Part shown: positions 1 to 9,894 of the stretch, piece by piece
How positions within the stretch are numbered: position 1 is the first letter of the stretch
Layout: every line of letters starts with the position of its first letter
Assembly (NCBI GenBank): GCA_032622095.1
Contig: CP136061.1
Location: 135,245,587-135,309,586, forward strand
Reading direction: 5' to 3'
Origin: Siphonodentalium dalli
Lineage: Eukaryota; Mollusca; Scaphopoda; Gadilida; Siphonodentaliidae
Length of the DNA stretch: 64,000 bases
Program-made: the position numbers and the translations under genes
The notes under the pieces: model-generated
Told to the model about the DNA's origin: nothing
Seen by the model: the letters and a program-made list of their open reading frames with translations, nothing else
The model's database searches: none

Positions 1-154
1 ATTGGTCCACAATTACTTCACTATTAACATAGTTGGTGATAATCCCTATATTTCAAGACTACAAATATAGTAACTATAGAGTCAGCCAATTTGTGAATAA
101 AATTCAGATAAAACTGAAGAAGGTGTAGATTATTTGTCTATAAAGATATATTAA

Positions 155-353
155 CCCTTTCAGTGCCAAGTCCAATTTTTGTATCAACCCATATTTCCTT
201 GATAATTTTTCAAATTTATTGATTATAATAATGTGATACATTGATGGAAAGAGTTCTTTCCATCAATGTATCACATTATAATAATCAATAAATTTGAAAA
301 AATGATCAAGGAAATATGGGTTGATACAAAAATCGGACTAGGCACTGAAAGGG
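155..353. mobile_element. TTAA-flanked foldback MITE, piggyBac-like
   Basis: The two halves are near-perfect reverse complements, meeting around 249-254. The ends are CCCTTTCAGTGCC and GGCACTGAAAGGG, each flanked by TTAA (151-154 and 354-357). A TTAA target with CCC..GGG termini is the piggyBac pattern; that assignment is inferred from the termini only, since there is no coding sequence. The transcript would fold into one long hairpin. Confidence 0.75.
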
Positions 354-430
354 TTAAAGAGGTTTATTTTGAGAGCAATTCGCAGTAAATCTCATAGCTG
401 ATCTGCAGTTTTCCTTGATTGAGGGTGCTA

Positions 431-604
431 CAGTAATGCCCTAAGTAATCGACCTCTTAACCACAGCAGAATTATGGGTAACTTTTCAGGATTTAGTCGG
501 AAATATGGCTTGTTGCCATTCATCGGAAAGCTCTCGGGGCTAATCCTGAAAAGTTACCCATTGTTCTGCTGTGGTTAAGAGGTCGATTACTTAGGGCATT
601 ACTG
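431..604. mobile_element. Palindromic TA-MITE, copy 1
   Basis: Termini are CAGTAATGCCCTAAGTAATC and its reverse complement, with TA on both sides (429-430, 605-606). The whole unit folds back on itself. Seven copies were seen in the window; full copies keep the TA flank, which fits a Tc1/mariner-type non-autonomous element. This one lies outside the genes. The others are at 38473, 39850, 42866, 46620, 47764 and 60999. Confidence 0.8.
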
Positions 605-1013
605 TAACAAGATAAAGTGATCTCTCTTTGTACAATCTGAACATTTTCATATCAATTTCTGTTCCTAAAAATAGGCCATAAATTTGTCACAAGAGTTCTA
701 AATACAATTTATAATTCATAGAAGCTTCTCCGGACATGTGTCCTTGAATCATATCTATTATTTTATACCCTGGAATCGACATACAACTTTCTGGGACGAG
801 ATCAACCATCTTTAAATACACAATGATCATTGTTCCAAAAGTTCATTTATAAATCAATCAAAATATTTAATTGACAAGATTAGTACTGATGCAGACATTA
901 ATATGTATAGAACAAATGACAATATGAAAATGATATTTGATATATGAAGAGTAAATACAGATGACAAGATAAATGAATACATTTTAGGCCTAAACAATAA
1001 GTGTGCTCCCATA

Positions 1014-1164
1014 CAAGCCTTGAAATAGGGTGTCTGTCATTTGCAGAATGAGGTCCACAGAGGGTGAATTTAGTGATGCTACCCCGCATAGCAGGCCAGC
1101 ATCACCAAATTCACTCTCTGGGGACCTCATTCTGCAAATGACAGACACCCTATTTCAAGGCTTG
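1014..1164. mobile_element. Short palindromic MITE (CAAGCCTTG family)
   Basis: The ends CAAGCCTTGAAATAGGGTG and the reverse complement CACCCTATTTCAAGGCTTG enclose further inverted sequence (GAATGAGGTCC / GGACCTCATTC), so almost the whole 151 bp is one hairpin. A near-identical copy lies at 58587-58739, and longer diverged versions at about 21455, 28170, 40232 and 43895. No coding capacity. Confidence 0.75.
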
Positions 1165-4100
1165 CCCAAAACCCACATTGAGAAATCCTAACTGTGAAAG
1201 GCTAATTAGTGTACAAACATGTTAATTTTTTATGGGGAGACTACTGTTCGTGCAAAAACTTTTCTTCATAAATAATATTTCTTCTGATCTATTGACTGGT
1301 GAAAGTTTCATCATATTAACCTCTTCACCGCAAAATGACATGTGCTGGATTGCTTATGTTATGGCTATTTCCATAAATCCCTAGAACTGACTCCGCTGAA
1401 AGGGTATTATTAGTCACAATCATTGAAAATCATACACTGTTCAAAACTTTGAGATACAATGATTCCGTTAGTTTGTGCTCAGCATGGAAGTATAGCAGTC
1501 AATGGTTAAAGGAAACACATTTATTTTTATTTTTGGCCTTAAACCAAGGTCTTTTGTAGCACTGATAACAGACGACATACGTGTAATTCCAATCAAAACT
1601 TTTATAGTCGGCGTCGCAAGAAGTACATGATCAGCAATGTTTGTGTCCGACCCTAAATTTAAAAGAACAAAGGATTTGTCATGACACACATTGCAAGTAT
1701 GTATACTCTCAGGTGCCTATTAAATAACAGTGTCTGCACAATTATTAATTTTGGAGAAAATTCCATATGATCACAATTATTTGGCATTGAGAGATAGAGT
1801 GAAATTTCCATCATTGTTATTAATTTCAACCTACATCCCCACACATCACTATTATTAGGCCATCACGATTACCTGAGAGTACTCCCATCCTATTCTCCAG
1901 GGCGATGAATTTAAAGGCAAAATCAAGATGGCTGCTGGCGGCCATGTTTTTTAATGAATTCTTGAAAAATTTGATGGCTTCCATCTAGAGTTCACCCCAA
2001 AGATCTATATGAAGTTTGGTAAACAACAAAACAAACTAGAGACCCGAAATATGACATGAATCGCAGACAATAAACTTCATGTTTACAGTTTTGATGCAAA
2101 CAATAAAGAAAAAGCCATCTGTAATGACCTTTACGGTTACACTGAATAATACAATTTGGTAGAATTAGATACAGGGTTTAGATCATGTCACAAATCTCTA
2201 CACTGGCTACACCCATAGATTATATTCCATCAGTTTAAAACCTTGAAATTTTTTGAATTTATCAAGGGGAACTTATGGGAAAATAATGCAAGGAATATAA
2301 ATTATTTGTTAATACATGTGCATGCACCTGTATCTCATAGTAATTGACAAAGGTCACAGCTCGAGATTCATGATTAGGCAACTTTTGTGAGCCAATTTCA
2401 CAATAAACATTGAATTGATTACCCAGGTAAATTTCATGATTGCAGCGACACAGAGCAGTCGCCTAAATCATGTCATTCGAGCTGGGAATTTCACATCCTG
2501 TGAAATAGATTATTCAGGAACAGGTATCAACTAAGAAATGTATTGACGGTATCTGCATTATTATTTCAATGTTTAAAAAAAAGCCCCCAGTCAGAACAAC
2601 AAAAAATTGCCAGCTTTTGAATTCCACCACCGTGAATGGCATGTTCCACGTGAACGGTCGTTTGCCTCAATTTGAAGGCCTGTTTACTGGTGTTTAATTA
2701 CTTATTATAATGGTTTTGTAAATGGACTTTTGTATTGCATAAAAATTACTGGATCATAGAAATGGATGTTGAAATGTAAATATAGCTCAACCATTATGAC
2801 TTCTCCCTAATAAGCAAATAGGGAGAAGTGACTTCTCCCAAGTTGAAACTTCTACGCTGGTCCCTGAGGTGTACTCCATCAACTTGTAAATTTATTCATG
2901 TCCGAGCGCATATCTAACTGCCTCTAGACATGTAGGCTAGCACAGAGAATTTTGATAAGTTACCCAGGTTGGGGAGCCAGGTTAATAAAATTTCATGTTT
3001 GGGAACAAAATACTCATATTTTGCGATCAAAATAACCACCTCCAGTTCTAATATTTCTTTATTTATGCTTAATGAGGGCTATTACTTGCCAAAACTGAAC
3101 AGTATTTCTCCCAGTCACTTTTAAATCGCGTTCATTTTGTGAGATTTGCTTGTTAACCTGGATAACTTTATCACAATTCTCTCCAACCTGGGTAACTTTA
3201 TCACAAAAAAATCGGTGAGTGTGACCAATTTACAGCTTCACTACAGGGCGTTATAAGATATTTCATCATATCAGTAAAGCTTGGTTAATACTCTAGGGAA
3301 CGACCTATAAAGTGGTAATAATGAAAATTAAGCAAAAATACCGGTACTTGATATTTCTTCAAATTTTTTCGCTTGTCTATAATCAGTAGATATCTCCTGG
3401 ATAGCGGGCTATTAAGTTAAAAAATAATTTTTATACTTTAAATATGGTTGCACCCTTTATGATTTAACGAACATTATGCAATAAATAAATCAAGGGAATC
3501 AAATAAATTCATAATGCACAATATTACGAACAATGAACCTACCAGTATTACAAATGTATTCAGGGTTGTTCCTGGCCATATTTAATTTTTTTTGTATTAC
3601 TAATAATGCTTTGCTTTATATTCAGATACTAGTGTATAACTATAAAATAACGTATTTGAAAAAAAAAAAAGCCAACCGAGAGATGCTACATGTATCCTGT
3701 TCGATAGCGGTCGGCTCTCGTTGTCCCGGCGTCGAGCTGACTTTTTTGGTTGTCCGGTCCGTGTTCCGCCCCGAACGTAGATTTTCCGAGTGATGGAATA
3801 TTTTTAATTCATTTATCTCATATAGTTCTGATATTTTAGGACAACATTAACTATTTTATGAAGATTTCAATATCAACAAAAGTTTTTATGACACATTCGG
3901 TTTTCAATACTTTTTCACTGAAACAAAGTGGAAATTGTCGTTAAATTAGATTTTGTATATGTTGTTGTTGTAATTGGTGGTCTGGAACCCTGAATACATA
4001 TTAAAAGGGAACAGCATTATAATTATATTAAACAAAAATTAGTATAAGACTTAAGCCTTTAACTGATTTTTAATGTAATAATCATGTTGTTATACTACTA

Positions 4101-4530
4101 GCAGTCATTTACAAACATGTGTTTATTTTAATAGCATCCATCTTTAACTCAAGTTATTTTGTTATATAATTTTCGTTGAGCATAAATTACTAGTATATTA
4201 ATAGACCCCAACAATTTCTGGATAACCCTGGATAACCTTTAAATATCCCAATACAAACTTGTGTGACTTTGCCTGTGATTTGTGGCAGAATTGAATTACT
4301 GGCAGAGTAATCAGAACAGGAAATTTATACAATATTGCTATTTAATGTTTTAGTTTTGGCCTTAAGGCTTAATATATTTGTAATTGCATTTTGTCCTAGA
4401 GGTTTCATGATTATCTTTCATGTACATAGGTATGATCTATGGTTCAATATTCACATGAACATATTTTTAGTGATAATGACCAATTCTGATTTAATATTCA
4501 GATTTAGGAAGTCTGTATGTTGTATATACT
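1165..4530. other. Noncoding AT-rich intergenic stretch
   Basis: No convincing exon was found; the open frames are short and lack family resemblance. Around 2150-2290 the sequence resembles 44380-44490, so at least one more old dispersed repeat is present. A small inverted repeat (ACTTCTCCCTA / TAGGGAGAAGT) lies at about 2800-2830. Confidence 0.5.
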
Positions 4531-5031
4531 CATGGTGGGGAATCACATGGTTTTGAGTTGATAAGTACCACACATTCAAAATGGCCGAGGCCATCGCAAA
4601 CACGTCCAGAAACGAGGAAAAAGGTAATGAACTAGGATAATGATATATTACATAGTATTTTGGCAGCTACAAGCATATGCTACATGTATACTTTTTTTTT
4701 CAAACAAGCTGATACCTCATTTGTGTCCAAACTCGCAGTTGTTTGTTCTAACATTCTGACCACAGTTGCTAGTCTAAGGATTATCCTTGATGTAGGGACT
4801 TGTTTGTTCCACGAACGTCTGCCTAGCAACTTTGGTCAGAATGTTATAGAAAACAACTGAGTATTTCCAAACAAATAAGGTATCAACTTGTTTTAAAAAT
4901 AAACAAGCATATGCTCGTAACACCCAAAATGCTGTTTTCAGTCAGTTCCTCATATAATATGTTTTTGTGAGTTTGTACATTTTGAATGTGTGGTACTCAC
5001 CAACCTCGAAACCACATGATTCCCCACCGTG
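4531..5031. mobile_element. TIR element with CAYGGTG ends and 5-bp duplication
   Basis: About 54 bp at each end form terminal inverted repeats with a few mismatches: left CATGGTGGGGAATCACATGG, right (reverse complement) CACGGTGGGGAATCATGTGG. ATACT occurs just outside both ends (4526-4530, 5032-5036), so the duplication appears to be 5 bp. A second copy at about 63058 begins ACAGTGGGGAATCAC. A 5-bp duplication with a CAC-type heptamer is the pattern of Transib/RAG-type elements; this is an inference from termini alone. An internal hairpin (TTCTGACCA..TTG) is also present. The short reading frame starting at 4581 is broken. Confidence 0.6.
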
Positions 5032-5045
5032 ATACTGTAAGTAAC

Positions 5046-5369
5046 ACTGAAGGGGTCACTCTCACCAAAAAAAGTGCTGAAGGGTACATAGGGTTTGAAA
5101 ATGTGCTGAAGGGTACACAGGGTTTGTGATCGGCACGAACACCATTACATAAATTGTGTTTATGAAAGTCTGGCGCCTATTAGCAGTTTGTTTCAGTACA
5201 TTTTAATATTCATTTGAATGTAAACAATTATTCTCTGACAGAAATCATGGCAGACACGAAGACTGAATGTCCTTTATAATGACATTTCAAACCCTGTGTA
5301 CCCTTCAGCACATTTTGAAAATCCTGTGTACCCTTCAGCACTTTTTTTGGTGAGAGTGACCCCTTCAGC
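5046..5369. mobile_element. Short TIR element with perfect 9-bp duplication
   Basis: Ends ACTGAAGGGGTCACTCTCAC and GTGAGAGTGACCCCTTCAGC are inverted repeats. GTAAGTAAC flanks both ends exactly (5037-5045 and 5370-5378). Each end also carries a doubled GTGCTGAAGGGTACA motif. A 9-bp duplication fits Mutator-like or other 8-9-bp families; it is non-autonomous with no coding frame. Its left duplication starts directly after the right duplication of the 4531-5031 element. Confidence 0.75.
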
Positions 5370-5622
5370 GTAAGTAACTGTTTAACCAAATGAGAACTGA
5401 AATTTTTTTATACTCATATTTTGAAACTATAAAGTACCATTATAAGTCAATACACAACAGTACTGCGGGGAAACAACACCAGTGGCAGACCTGACACAAG
5501 CTTTTGAATATGGGTGAAGCTGTGTGGTATCCACTGTCTTATCATCAATGTTTCATCTACATGTAACTGTCTTCTAAAGTGAGACAAACAAGGCGGCTGC
5601 TTAAAATGCTGTACAGTCTAGT

Positions 5623-7056
5623 TCATGGTTTGAGGACAGGGAATTTCTTTAATTTTTCGGCTTCCTCTTCCGATTCTACTCTGGCAATGTATAGGGTGTG
5701 ACTGAAACCACAGGCTACAGCGTGGATGTGCATTCCAGCAAACGGTTTTGCCTCCATTGGTACTGTTGACGATTTCAATTTACCTTCGCCGTAAGCCAGT
5801 TCTCCACAAGTTGGACTTGGACCCCAACTGACCACAGACTCATCAGCAGAAACAACTATTGACTTGTTACCACAACCCACGCTGCGTATTTTCCATCCCT
5901 GAAGATCTTGAACTGGTTTAGGATACATCGTCGCTTCTCCTGTGATTTTGGCTTGACCCCAGAAATACAATGCACCCAACTCTGTGACAGCCATTGAAAA
6001 TGTTGTCCCAGCAAATATTCGGTGAGCTCCTCTGTTAGGGCCATCAAAAAATTTGACCAATCGTGGAACCATTTCATCTTTTTGTTCAGCGTGACCGAGT
6101 CTTCCATATCCTCCGAAGCCACAGGTATAGACACGTTTCTTGGTGTCTAACATCAGCACATGATTTGCTCCACATTGGACATCAAGTAACTCAACATCTG
6201 GAATTGGTACAACATGACCATCCCTTGTTTTCTCAATGAAGATAACTACTCTAACTGGTCTGGGTATGCATTTGAAGTCCATTTTGGTGCTGGTTACAAA
6301 ATATTTACCATCAGTGTTATTTCCAAGCTGTCCATATTCAGGACATCCAACTGAGTATATGTTTCCTCTTATATCAATCATGAAACTGAAGTCGCCACCT
6401 GCTGCAATCTTTCTGATAGGGGGTCCTTTATATGATATTCTTGTAGGACTAGGGACATGAGGACTCTGGTGACCAAGTCCAAGCTGTGCCATCTTGTTCT
6501 CTCCACATGCGTAAACTTGACCCTTTTCAGTGAGAAATAGAGTATGATTTCTGCCGCACGCCACATCAATAACATTGAAATCAGACAGAGATTCAACAAG
6601 CGTTGGTATATTCTTTCGGTCAGTGTCACCATGGCCTAATTGACCTTTCTCATTACGGCCCCAAGTATGGACCTTACCTTCAGTCGTAATGACAGCACTG
6701 TGCGCAGCAACACAGTTCGAAACTGCAGTTCGGATCTTGATGCCAATCATACTTTCTATTCTGTTAGCTCCAAACAAGTTGTCTCCTCCACCATCTTTCA
6801 TCCCTTTTGGGACAGCTCTTCTGCCAACGAGATCCCAGTTAGTGGCACCGGCAAAAAGCAACTCACCACTAAGCGATGACCCTTCCAATGTGACATCAAT
6901 ATGGAGATCTTCCTCAACATCTTCCTTATCACCTGCTCCATTTTCACAATTTTCATCAGATTCGGGTTCAGACAAGTCGTTGTTCTGTTTCTTACTCTTC
7001 CTCTTTTTGGCTGGCTTAGTTGTGCCGTTATCTGCAGTGCGCTTCTTTGGTGGCAT
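5623..7056 (-). CDS. RCC2: RCC2 (TD-60) RCC1-repeat protein, single frame
   Basis: The frame encodes 477 residues and ends in TGA at 5623-5625. The start chosen is the ATG at 7056 giving MPPKKR; the codons just upstream in frame give no better ATG. An N-terminal basic region with PPKKR and KPAKKRKSKK looks like a nuclear localisation signal and is followed by an acidic stretch. Then come RCC1-type blades, recognisable from FGATNWD-like (FAGATNWD), RNEKGQLGHG, CGENKMAQLGLG, CPEYGQLG, GGYGRLGHAEQKDEMVPRLV and a final CGFSHTLYIAR. Known family members bind small GTPases and chromatin, act in the chromosomal passenger pathway and cytokinesis, and are somewhat longer (about 520 residues in vertebrates) mainly at the N-terminus. 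Vertebrate RCC2 has many introns; here none interrupts the coding frame. The gene is divergently paired with PM20D1. All repeats look intact, so it is probably functional. Confidence 0.95.
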   Translation of the reverse strand: MPPKKRTADNGTTKPAKKRKSKKQNNDLSEPESDENCENGAGDKEDVEEDLHIDVTLEGSSLSGELLFAGATNWDLVGRRAVPKGMKDGGGDNLFGANRIESMIGIKIRTAVSNCVAAHSAVITTEGKVHTWGRNEKGQLGHGDTDRKNIPTLVESLSDFNVIDVACGRNHTLFLTEKGQVYACGENKMAQLGLGHQSPHVPSPTRISYKGPPIRKIAAGGDFSFMIDIRGNIYSVGCPEYGQLGNNTDGKYFVTSTKMDFKCIPRPVRVVIFIEKTRDGHVVPIPDVELLDVQCGANHVLMLDTKKRVYTCGFGGYGRLGHAEQKDEMVPRLVKFFDGPNRGAHRIFAGTTFSMAVTELGALYFWGQAKITGEATMYPKPVQDLQGWKIRSVGCGNKSIVVSADESVVSWGPSPTCGELAYGEGKLKSSTVPMEAKPFAGMHIHAVACGFSHTLYIARVESEEEAEKLKKFPVLKP

Positions 7057-7242
7057 GTCGAATTTTGTCTTCAAAACTGGTGATTTTCGTTACGTCCTTT
7101 GTGTAAACTGCTAGTTTACAAATACCGCGAAATACCGCGAAAAATATGCTATTTCCGTGTTGGGTCGAAATTTTTCGACCAATATTTTGACCTTTGACCT
7201 CAACTTCTGGTTACGCTTTCGAAAATAGAACGTGGATTTGAA
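7057..7242. promoter_or_regulatory. Shared divergent promoter of RCC2 and PM20D1
   Basis: Only 186 bp separate the two start codons, so both 5' UTRs and core promoters must overlap or lie inside this span, unless unseen upstream exons exist. Visible signals: AATACCGCGA twice in tandem (7121-7140), whose reverse strand TTTCGCGG-like core resembles an E2F site; a CCAAT box at 7179-7183; a palindrome GGTCGAAATTTTTCGACC (about 7162-7180); and the inverted pair GTAAACT/AGTTTAC (about 7103-7119). No clear TATA box was seen, typical of divergent CpG-type promoters. Binding-site roles are inferred from motif match only. Confidence 0.6.
7188..7200 (-). promoter_or_regulatory. Perfect DR1 nuclear-receptor element
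   Basis: The plus strand reads TGACCTTTGACCT, i.e. AGGTCA-A-AGGTCA on the minus strand: two perfect half-sites spaced by 1 bp. DR1 sites bind HNF4, RXR heterodimers (PPAR in vertebrates) and COUP-TF. It sits 42 bp upstream of the PM20D1 ATG. PM20D1 handles N-acyl amino acids, so lipid-linked control is plausible but inferred. Confidence 0.55.
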
Positions 7243-7516
7243 ATGGAAACAACAAAATCTTGGCTTTTTAAAGTATTCATTGTGTCGAGCGTATTATTCA
7301 CGAGTCTATTGACGATACTAATAATAAGGACATTTGGGTTGACTTTTCGCACTGATGCCATAACTCTTTGTAAAGAGTCCGATGACGATTTCATTCAAGC
7401 GTCACATGATGTTTTGGAAAGATTTCAGAAATCACTTCGATGCAGCACCATCTCAACGAGCCGTGGCGTTTATAACAGAACCGAGCTGGACCGATTGAAC
7501 AGATTCATACAATCAG
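7243..7516 (+). CDS. PM20D1: PM20D1 exon 1 (N-terminal membrane/signal segment)
   Basis: ATG at 7243 is preceded in frame by TGA (7195) with no other ATG between, which fixes the start. The exon gives residues 1-91 plus one base. Residues about 6-33 are strongly hydrophobic after a lysine (KSWLFKVFIVSSVL), a signal peptide or signal anchor, as expected for a secreted or lumenal enzyme. The rest corresponds to the helical lead-in of PM20D1, ending LDRLNRFIQS. It ends with G before donor GTGTGA, phase 1; joined to exon 2 (CA) this gives Ala and the continuous reading IQS-A-FPLVHSS. PM20D1 condenses fatty acids with amino acids, and reverses this, in vertebrates. Confidence 0.85.
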
Positions 7517-7896
7517 GTGTGATAATTACTGGATGCTTTTTATTATCAAACAAAATGGATTTTCGTCATTTTTCGGAAACAGATAAATATGGTCCGAAAA
7601 TTTATCCATACTTTCGGACCATTTTGTGCTGCAAGGTGCGCGTGACAACAGGGGCGATAGTGGCTTTCTGTGGGATTGGGAGGGGGGTGGCAATTATCAT
7701 GGGAGCTGTCACTATTACCAACAAAGTTGCCGAATGGGACACATGTTTTGAAATTGATATCCATATGCCATGTATTTCTCCTAATCTCTTAAGTATACTA
7801 GGTTAAATAAACTGTGCTGAAATTGCTTTAAAAACATATTTGTGCCAAAATCAACTTAAAGCCTCATGAGTCATGAACCCTTAGTATATATATTGT

Positions 7897-8836
7897 CTCT
7901 TTAAAAAAAAAATACCATTTTGGTCTGTTTTTGTTTTTTGTCCATTTTAAAAGTTTTTGTGTGCGCAAATAGTAAACAACAATGAACACAATTAGTGTTT
8001 AATGTGTAAAATCATTTGAATGTTCCTCTCAGCTTTAGAAAAATAGGATTACAATGATTATGCCAAATTGCCAATAAACAGTCACTGGATTTCACATATT
8101 TTTCAAGGAACTGACTCCAAATTTGAACGTTGATGATGGGGTAGGTGGAATCACAAAAGGCTATGATGTACTTTGTCCCCATACTCTAGTCATTGGAGAC
8201 AAAGGGTTGTTTTATTCCAGTTTGTGTAGATTATTGACTTTATTGTAGCATAATAAACAGTTTAGTGGTTTAGTGCTGTTTAGTGGGGGTTTATTTAGGA
8301 CTTTATGCCAAGTTTATGGGCATGTTATATAGAACGTACGTACAACCTTGATATAATGATTTGCCACCGAGTTGCAACAAGAAGGATCGTACCTCTAAAT
8401 ATGAACATGATCAAAACAGGAAGTAAGCTCTGTATGAAAGAAGTTGTTTTATGTAATTTTGAAATGTTTAAGCACCGGAACTAAGAGTCGGTCAGACTCG
8501 TTCCGTGAAATATATGATATGATATGAATAAGGTTTGTAGGATCTGCTGTAAAGTTTTTTGCATCAAGATCTGAGATTTTGTCAATATGGTTTTCCCTAC
8601 CCCATTTTTTCGATTTAAAAATTTGGAGTCAGTTTCCAGAAAAATTTGTGAAATCCAGTGACATTCATTGACATATCCAATATAAGGCTATTATTTAAAC
8701 ACTAACATGTTTTAGGAGGAAAGTTCAAATGATTTTACACATTAAACACACATTGTTTTTACTATTTACATTGATTTATACACAAAAACCTTTAAAAATG
8801 GACAAAAACGCCCCAAATGGCATTTTTAGAAAAGAG
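7897..8836. mobile_element. Long-arm foldback element
   Basis: Roughly 250 bp at each end are diverged inverted copies: left reads CATTTTAAAAGTTTTTGTGT ... CACTGGATTTCACA ... GACTCCAAATTT, right reads AAATTTGGAGTC ... TGTGAAATCCAGTG ... ACACAAAAACCTTTAAAAATG. The central part (about 8140-8600) is unpaired. No coding frame and no certain target duplication. The right end lies immediately next to the TTAA element at 8841. It starts about 380 bp inside PM20D1 intron 1. Confidence 0.6.
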
Positions 8837-8840
8837 TTAA

Positions 8841-9432
8841 AGGGGTACTGTACCCAAGATGTTGTTGTTGGTTTCTATAATCCCCGAGTCGGAGAATAAG
8901 TTAACAACTTTTCCATTTTTTGAAAGTCTGTTGAGTACGAAGTATTGTTACGGATGGCAAATTTACCGGAATGCAAAAATACAAATTGTCGTTGTCGAGT
9001 AATTTTTGTAAAGTTTTCAACCAAATGAATCAAATAAACATTATATTATATGCTTAGTAGTCCCATATACTCATTTAAGTTAGTGTACCGTCACTAGTCA
9101 ATGAGTGGCTTGGGTTTTCTCCCTGTATAAGCATAATGTTTCAAACGATCGTGTGTGCAATTGTTTTCCTAATCCAGTATCCCTCAATTATAATTTGATT
9201 ACGTTTTGTACACGGAAATTCGAATTTTAAGAGACGCCATTTTATGGCTGGAGCCATAAAATCAATTTATATTAAATTATTAACTTTTAAATTATTAAAT
9301 TTTAAGATAGCCTATTAACCTGAGCGTTTACAGAATACATCTTCGACTCAAATTACTCATATTTCTATATAGTATCGATAATAGATCGTTGTTATCACCG
9401 GGAATTTATTGAAAATGGCGCACAGTACCCCT
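8841..9432. mobile_element. TTAA-flanked element, AGGGGTACTGTAC family
   Basis: TIR AGGGGTACTGTAC pairs with CACAGTACCCCT at the other end, and TTAA flanks both ends (8837-8840, 9433-9436). Related to 12256-12888: both carry CGCCATTTTATG..CCAGCCATAAA and a terminal block CGGGAATTTATTGAAA. Non-autonomous, 592 bp. A TTAA target suggests the piggyBac/Kolobok group. Confidence 0.7.
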
Positions 9433-9894
9433 TTAATACCGTAAGGATTTATAGGGACATAAGTTGGTTTTCTACACCATGCTTTTTGAAAATTCCTTCA
9501 CATTATGTTTAACCATGCATACTTAAGTGATAATGAGAAATACAGGGAATATTGATATATACAGGTATTTATTGAGTTGTATGACCTCAAATATGCTATT
9601 CCACCATCATGCCAGTTCTGCCTCTGGATCACAGGCATATTTGGCTAAGTCCATACAAAGGAACACACATTTTGTTTAAGAAATATTTGTGTCCTCTCAA
9701 TCATCGTTTGTGCACCACTTAGAGAGGAAATTACTAAACAACAAGATATCCCTTTATTTTTCTTTAGATTTTAAAATACAAGACCATACACAATGGATTT
9801 TAGCTAATTTTGAGAAATTAAGGCTCTGAAATTAGATAAACTCCCAAATTTGGATACACATAACTCGAAAAATACTCAACATTCCTGGGAAGGG

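Noticed and set aside
7057-7074. Start of RCC2 at 7074
   Set aside because: That codon is TTG on the minus strand; the first ATG is at 7056.
6236-7114. Plus-strand frames over RCC2
   Set aside because: Antisense shadows of the RCC2 coding sequence.
7517-7806. Extension of PM20D1 exon 1 to the stop at 7806
   Set aside because: Splicing at 7516 gives a seamless join to exon 2 in the right phase; the extension has no family match.
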